A stretch of 64,000 bases of DNA from Pseudomonadota bacterium. GTDB lineage: Bacteria; Pseudomonadota; Alphaproteobacteria; Rhizobiales; Xanthobacteraceae. Shown here in pieces: positions 59,367-64,000 of the stretch. The notes below the pieces were generated by a model. That model searched no databases. It was not told the DNA's origin and saw only the letters and a program-made list of their open reading frames with translations. Made by a program: the position numbers and the translations under genes. The stretch lies in assembly GCA_023435725.1 (NCBI GenBank), contig JAEYRD010000145.1, forward strand, positions 1 to 64,000, read 5' to 3'. Within the stretch, counting starts at the first letter, position 1, and each line of letters starts with the position of its first letter.

Positions 59367-60673
59367 TCAAATCCTTGCGGGGCCGTCTCTTCGCCGGCCT
59401 CACCGCGATCATCCTGCTGACGGGGATCATCGGCGGCCTGTTCGCCCATCATTGGGCGTTCAACGAGGCGATCGAGATGCAGGACTCGGTCCTGAGCCAG
59501 ATTGCGGGCCTGGTGCAATCGGGCAGCCTCACCGGCGGTCGCGAGTTGCACGGTGTGGACGAGGATGCCGAGGTGTGGCTGATCGAGCAGGCCGCAGCAC
59601 CGCAGGCTTCCGACGATGAGGACAGGCTGTGGAGCCTGAAGGACGGTCTCGCGCTGGCCACGCGAAAGGGGCAGCCGATCCGTGCGCTGCTGCGAACGCG
59701 GCCCGATGGTACCCGTTTCGCAGTCGCCCAGCGCACCTCTGTGCGTGACGAGATCGCCAGCGACACGGCGTTCCGCACCGTGCTGCCGATCGCCGCGCTC
59801 ATTCCCTGCCTGTTACTGGTCACGGCCATCGTCATCGCGCGCTCGCTGCGGCCGATGGTGCGACTTGCCGATGATCTCGATGAAAGGCGTGCCGATGACA
59901 TGACGCCGCTGCCGGCTGAGCAGATGCCGAGCGAGCTGCATCCCTTCATCGCCTCGATCAACGGACTACTGCAGCGGGTGCGCTTGTTGATGGACCAGCA
60001 GCGGCGCTTTGTTGCGGATGCCGCGCATGAGCTGCGCACGCCGATCACGGCGCTGAGCCTGCAGGCAGAGAATCTCGATCCGGTCGATCTACCATCGAGT
60101 GCGCGCGACCGCGTCGCAATGCTCCGGCAGGGTATCGGCCGGACCAGGCATCTGCTCGAGCAACTTCTTGCGCTCGCAAGACAGGATGCGGGGCAGGCTG
60201 AAGCTGCGACATTGCCTGTCGTGAAGCTGGACGATGTTGCGAAGGAGGTTGTCGCCGAGCTGTTACCAGAGGCCGCCAATCGCTGTGTCGATCTCGGCTT
60301 TGCGCGCGTCGAACCCGCTTTGGTCCGCAGTGAAGCGGTGATGCTCGCCGCCATCGTCCGCAATCTCCTCGATAACGCGCTCCGCTTCACCCCGCAGGGC
60401 GGCCGGATCGACGCGTGTGTCTATCGTGACGGCGAAACGGCGATCCTTCAAATCTGGGATAGCGGGCCTGGTGTTTCCTCCGAGGAGATCGGCCGGATCT
60501 TTGAGCCATTTTTCCGCGGACAGCGCCCGGAAGGCGATGGGGTCGGCCTCGGTCTGTCGATCGTCAAGCGGATCGTGGATCGGCTCGGCGGGTCGATTGA
60601 AGCCGTGAACGTTGCCGAAAGCGGGCGAACCGGGCTGCACGTTCTGGTCAGGCTGCCCGCAGCGGCCGCCTGA
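59363..60673 (+). CDS. Sensor histidine kinase, QseC/PmrB-like
   Basis: The 436-residue protein has two membrane spans (residues 9-29 and 141-160) around a periplasmic sensor of about 110 residues, a HAMP segment, HisKA with H222 (ADAAHELRTPITAL) and a HATPase domain (NLLDNALRFTP, DSGPGVSSEE, GVGLGLSIVKR). Its ATG overlaps the regulator stop (ATGA). The partner regulator is upstream. Signal unknown; QseC/PmrB-like kinases often respond to metals or cationic compounds. Confidence 0.9.
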   Translation: MIKSLRGRLFAGLTAIILLTGIIGGLFAHHWAFNEAIEMQDSVLSQIAGLVQSGSLTGGRELHGVDEDAEVWLIEQAAAPQASDDEDRLWSLKDGLALATRKGQPIRALLRTRPDGTRFAVAQRTSVRDEIASDTAFRTVLPIAALIPCLLLVTAIVIARSLRPMVRLADDLDERRADDMTPLPAEQMPSELHPFIASINGLLQRVRLLMDQQRRFVADAAHELRTPITALSLQAENLDPVDLPSSARDRVAMLRQGIGRTRHLLEQLLALARQDAGQAEAATLPVVKLDDVAKEVVAELLPEAANRCVDLGFARVEPALVRSEAVMLAAIVRNLLDNALRFTPQGGRIDACVYRDGETAILQIWDSGPGVSSEEIGRIFEPFFRGQRPEGDGVGLGLSIVKRIVDRLGGSIEAVNVAESGRTGLHVLVRLPAAAA

Positions 60674-60946
60674 CCGTCACTCTCCCTGGATCCATCCCGC
60701 CAAGCCACGCCACAGCATGTCGCGGTGCTCGGGGCGGAAGAAGCCGAAATGGCCGATTGCCTTGCGCCGGCGAAGCTGTCTTGCCAGTTTCCTCGCGGTT
60801 CCCAGCAAATGTGAATTCGGCTTTCGCCGCAAGGGTTTGCAGTGCGAAATGGATTTACAACTGGCGGCCGGGGATTAGCCTGTGTATAAGGCGGCCCTCG
60901 CAACCCACAGATCAGGTTGTACTTTTTGCTTCACGGAGAGATTGCG

Positions 60947-62335
60947 ATGTCCGAGCGGTGGACGCCCGAGTCCTGGCGCAGCAAGCCGGTGCTACAGGTG
61001 CCCGATTATCCCGACGCCAAGGCCCTGGCCGACGTTGAGGCGCAGCTTGCGACCTTTCCGCCGCTGGTGTTTGCGGGCGAGGCGCGCAATCTGAAGAAGG
61101 CCTTGGGCCGCGTTGCGGCCGGCGAGGCCTTCCTGCTCCAGGGCGGCGACTGCGCCGAGAGCTTTGCCGAGCACGGCGCCAACAACATCCGCGACTTCTT
61201 CCGCGTTCTGCTGCAGATGGCGGTGGTGCTGACCTACGCCGGCGCCGTCCCCGTGGTGAAGGTCGGCCGCATCGCCGGCCAGTTCGCCAAGCCGCGGTCC
61301 TCGCCGACCGAGAAGGTGGGCGGCGTCGAGCTGCCGAGCTATCGCGGCGACATCGTCAACGACATCGCCTTCACCAAGGAAGCGCGCGTGCCGGATCCGC
61401 AGCGCCAATTGATGGCCTATCGCCAGTCGGCCGCGACGCTGAACCTGCTCCGCGCGTTTGCCACCGGCGGCTTCGCCAATCTCGGCAGCGTACATCAGTG
61501 GATGCTCGGTTTCCTGAAGGACAGTCCGCAGTCCCGCCGCTACAAGGAGCTGGCAGACCGCATCTCGGAGGCGCTCAACTTCATGCGCGCCTGCGGCCTC
61601 GATCTCGAGAGCCATCCCGAGCTGCGCGCCACCGACTTCTACACCAGCCACGAGGCGCTGCTGCTCGGCTATGAGCAGGCGCTGACCCGCGTCGATTCCA
61701 CGACCGGCGACTGGTACGCGACCTCAGGCCACATGATCTGGATCGGCGACCGCACCCGCCAGCTCGATCATGGCCATGTCGAATATTTCCGCGGCATCAA
61801 GAATCCGATCGGGCTCAAGTGCGGTCCGTCGCTCAAGCCCGACGAGCTGTTGAAGCTGATCGACGTGCTCAATCCGGACAACGAGCCCGGCCGCTTGACG
61901 CTGATCGGCCGTTTCGGCTCCGACAAGGTGGGCGAGCACCTTCCGAACCTGATCCGCGCCGTGAAGCGCGAGGGCAGGGTTGTGGTCTGGTCCTGCGATC
62001 CCATGCACGGCAACACCATCACCTCCACGTCAGGCTACAAGACGCGGCCGTTCGACCGCATCCTGTCCGAGGTGAAGTCGTTCTTCGCGATCCACGCGGC
62101 GGAAGCGACGCATGCAGGCGGCGTGCATCTGGAAATGACCGGCAAGGATGTCACCGAATGCCTCGGCGGCGCCCGCGCGATCACGGACGAGGATCTCAAC
62201 GACCGCTACCACACGGTCTGCGATCCCCGCCTCAATGCCGAGCAATCGATCGACATGGCTTTCCTGGTCGCGGAGCTGCTCAAGCAGGATCGCGTCGGCA
62301 AGGCCAAGCCGATGCCGTTCGCAGCGGGGCTCTAG
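60947..62335 (+). CDS. aroG: Class II 3-deoxy-7-phosphoheptulonate (DAHP) synthase
   Basis: The 462-residue protein begins MSERWTPESWRSKPVLQVPD and contains LLQGGDCAESF, VKVGRIAGQFAKPRSSP, TDFYTSHEALLLGYEQAL and WSCDPMHGNTI, with metal-ligand residues (C, H, E, D) in the usual places. Length and motifs are of the class II (AroAII) enzyme, which condenses phosphoenolpyruvate and erythrose-4-phosphate to begin the shikimate pathway. The ATG at 60947 is preferred over an upstream in-frame ATG at 60917. dgkA follows directly. Confidence 0.95.
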   Translation: MSERWTPESWRSKPVLQVPDYPDAKALADVEAQLATFPPLVFAGEARNLKKALGRVAAGEAFLLQGGDCAESFAEHGANNIRDFFRVLLQMAVVLTYAGAVPVVKVGRIAGQFAKPRSSPTEKVGGVELPSYRGDIVNDIAFTKEARVPDPQRQLMAYRQSAATLNLLRAFATGGFANLGSVHQWMLGFLKDSPQSRRYKELADRISEALNFMRACGLDLESHPELRATDFYTSHEALLLGYEQALTRVDSTTGDWYATSGHMIWIGDRTRQLDHGHVEYFRGIKNPIGLKCGPSLKPDELLKLIDVLNPDNEPGRLTLIGRFGSDKVGEHLPNLIRAVKREGRVVVWSCDPMHGNTITSTSGYKTRPFDRILSEVKSFFAIHAAEATHAGGVHLEMTGKDVTECLGGARAITDEDLNDRYHTVCDPRLNAEQSIDMAFLVAELLKQDRVGKAKPMPFAAGL

Positions 62336-62339
62336 GGCC

Positions 62340-62693
62340 TTGCTGCGGATCTGGAAGGCCACGATCAATTCCCGTAACGGTCTGGCCTTTGCGTTCCGCT
62401 CGGAGCAGGCCGTCCGCGAGGAGATCTTTACGCTCCTGCTGTCGCTGCCGCTGGCGTGGTTGATCGCCGCGACCGCGATGCGCGCGGTGGAACTGGTGTG
62501 TGCCGTCGCGTTCGTGCTGGTGGTCGAGCTGCTCAATACTGCGATCGAGAAGCTCGCCGACCGCCTCACCATGGACCACGACAAGCAGATTGGCCGGGTC
62601 AAGGACATGGGCTCGGCCGCGGTCGGCGTCGCGCTCTTGATGGCCGGTGCGTTCTGGATCTTTGCGCTCGTCGAGCGATTGGGGTTCCTCTAA
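62340..62693 (+). CDS. dgkA: Diacylglycerol kinase
   Basis: The 117-residue protein has three hydrophobic segments and the DgkA landmarks NSRNGLAFAFRSEQAVREEI near the N-terminus and VELLNTAIEKLADRL in the middle (catalytic Glu region). It phosphorylates diacylglycerol at the inner membrane for lipid recycling. The start must be TTG (62340) or CTG (62343), as no ATG fits; this puts it four bases after the aroG stop, so the two are co-transcribed. The stop lies at the edge of a palindromic repeat. Confidence 0.88.
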   Translation: MLRIWKATINSRNGLAFAFRSEQAVREEIFTLLLSLPLAWLIAATAMRAVELVCAVAFVLVVELLNTAIEKLADRLTMDHDKQIGRVKDMGSAAVGVALLMAGAFWIFALVERLGFL

Positions 62694-62771
62694 AGCGCGC
62701 ATCGCGCTTTAGATCGTTGTTTGAGCATGATCTTCTCGGAAAACCGCTCCACACTTTTCCGGATCATGCTC
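62692..62771. repeat. Palindromic intergenic repeats, AAAGCGCG type and family A copy 3
   Basis: AAAGCGCGCATCGCGCTTT (62692-62710) is followed by a family A copy (62723-62771): GAGCATGATC ... CGGAAAACCGCTCCACACTT ... GGATCATGCTC. The first palindrome overlaps the dgkA stop. Confidence 0.85.
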
Positions 62772-62798
62772 CAGCCGAATGATCGGAGCGCGGCAGTC

Positions 62799-64000
62799 AT
62801 GACCGAACGTCTCATCGAATTCGCGGTCACACTCGCCCAGCTCAATCCGACCATGGGCGACATCGAGGGCAATGCGGCGAAGGCGCGTGCCGCGCGCACG
62901 CAGGCTGTCGCCGACGGCGCCGATCTCGTGCTGTTTCCGGAATTGTTCATCGCCGGCTATCCGCCGGAAGACCTGGTGCAGAAGCCGGCCTTCCAGGCCG
63001 CCTGCCGCGCCGCGATCGAAGGCCTTGCGCGCGAAACCGCCGATGGCGGCCCGGCCATGCTGGTCGGCACACCTTGGGTCGAGGACGGCAGGCTCTATAA
63101 TGCCTGTGCGCTGCTCGACGGCGGCCGGATCGCAGCGCTGCGTTTCAAGTGCAATCTGCCGAACTACGGCGTCTTCGACGAGAAGAGGCTGTTTGCGCGC
63201 GGCCCTGCCGCAGGTCCCGTGACCGTGCGCGGTGTGCGCATCGGCGTTCCGATCTGCGAGGACATCTGGCTCGAGGAGTCCGAGGACTACGAGAACGTGG
63301 TCGAGACGCTGGCCGAGACCGGCGCGGAGATCATTTTAGTGCCGAACGGCTCGCCTTATGCTCGCGACAAGAACGACGTGCGCCTGTCGGTGGCGGTGGC
63401 GCGCGTGACCGAAAGCGGCCTGCCGCTGGTCTATCTCAACCAGGTCTGCGGCCAGGACGAGCTGGTGTTCGACGGCGCCTCCTTCGCGCTGAACGGCGAT
63501 CTCTCGCTCGCGGCACAATTGCCGGCGTTCGGGGAGAGCATCACCACGCTGCGCTTCACTCGGAACGGCGACGATTGGCGCTGCACGGGGCCGATTGCGG
63601 AGCAGCCCGAGAGCGACCAGGCCGATTACGCGGCCTGCGTGCTTGGCTTGCGCGACTACGTTGCCAAAAACGGCTTTCCCGGTGTGCTGCTCGGCATTTC
63701 CGGCGGCATCGATTCCGCGCTGTGCGCTGCGATCGCGGTCGATGCGCTCGGCACCGACCAGGTGCATGGCGTGATGCTGCCTTATCGCTACACTGCGGCG
63801 AGCTCGATCGCCGACGCCGGCGAACTCGCCGGCCATCTCGGCATCCGCTACGAGGTCTTGCCGATCGCGGAAGCCGTGAACGGGTTTGAGACCATCCTGT
63901 CCGGCATTTTCAAGAATCTGCCGCCTGATATCACCGAGGAGAATCTCCAGGCCCGCACCCGCGGCACGCTGCTGATGGCGATCTCCAACAAGACCGGACT
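62799..64000 (+). CDS. nadE: Glutamine-dependent NAD+ synthetase, N-terminal part (partial)
   Basis: About 400 residues are present before the window ends. The N-terminal nitrilase-type amidase domain shows the Glu in LFPELFIAGYPPEDL, the Lys in RFKCNLPNYGVFDE and nucleophile C153 in VPICEDIWLEE. The synthetase domain begins with the ATP-binding SGGIDS (about 301-306) and continues LPYRYTAASSIADA. It converts deamido-NAD+ to NAD+ using glutamine and ATP. Start taken at ATG 62799, with GGAG ten bases upstream; an in-frame ATG at 62766 lies in the repeat. Confidence 0.92.
   Translation, partial: MTERLIEFAVTLAQLNPTMGDIEGNAAKARAARTQAVADGADLVLFPELFIAGYPPEDLVQKPAFQAACRAAIEGLARETADGGPAMLVGTPWVEDGRLYNACALLDGGRIAALRFKCNLPNYGVFDEKRLFARGPAAGPVTVRGVRIGVPICEDIWLEESEDYENVVETLAETGAEIILVPNGSPYARDKNDVRLSVAVARVTESGLPLVYLNQVCGQDELVFDGASFALNGDLSLAAQLPAFGESITTLRFTRNGDDWRCTGPIAEQPESDQADYAACVLGLRDYVAKNGFPGVLLGISGGIDSALCAAIAVDALGTDQVHGVMLPYRYTAASSIADAGELAGHLGIRYEVLPIAEAVNGFETILSGIFKNLPPDITEENLQARTRGTLLMAISNKTG

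Overview
The window reads as chromosome of a high-GC alphaproteobacterium, most likely Bradyrhizobium or a close relative in Hyphomicrobiales. This rests on overall gene content (class II DAHP synthase, long MoaA, NhaD and NhaA antiporters, tandem COG4705 membrane proteins, PleC-like kinase), on many short Bradyrhizobium-style hypothetical proteins, and on several families of short palindromic intergenic repeats. No rRNA, tRNA, CRISPR array, integrase or intact insertion sequence was seen. Gene boundaries come from reading the sequence; family names come from recognised motifs, not from a database search.

Layout. 1-8.1 kb is ordinary core: end of dusA, an aspartic-protease-like protein, DUF1289, a membrane histidine kinase, nhaD, a 3-hydroxyisobutyrate-dehydrogenase-type reductase, a VOC protein, mrp/apbC and a Tat-exported TRAP binding protein that ends in a clear terminator. 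8.2-18.2 kb is an accessory island: small hypothetical proteins, a broken HxlR-type regulator, then three co-directional genes: a CHAT (caspase-like) protein, a membrane protein with about nine helices, and an 1117-residue protein joining a serine-hydrolase-like domain to a second CHAT domain. This trio is the best candidate for an undescribed system. 18.3-31.1 kb has a two-component pair, an M20 peptidase, TRAP permeases, moaA, a PEGA lipoprotein, gph, rpiA, a DUF2059 protein, gor and a cupin protein.

31.5-43.8 kb carries small proteins, nhaA, an FMN-binding PaiB-like protein, a MocR regulator with a large palindrome at its start, a redoxin, a MOSC/ferredoxin-reductase fusion, an NTF2-like protein, a TerB-TM-TerC-YqhA stress operon, a LysR regulator, an HTH protein and a DUF2478 protein. 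44-54 kb has three aldehyde dehydrogenases, a glutamine amidotransferase, a methyltransferase and two regulators with ModE-type DNA-binding domains. Two near-canonical ModE boxes lie 36-40 bases upstream of two of these transcription units, suggesting a molybdate-type regulon. A TetR regulator with an EamA exporter lies between them.

54.2-64 kb has a DipZ-type thiol-redox protein, two COG4705 paralogues flanking a small secreted protein, a divergent OmpR-type two-component system with two facing CTTAG-N6-(C/G)TTAG boxes in the shared intergenic region, class II DAHP synthase, diacylglycerol kinase, and the start of glutamine-dependent NAD synthetase, which runs off the window end.
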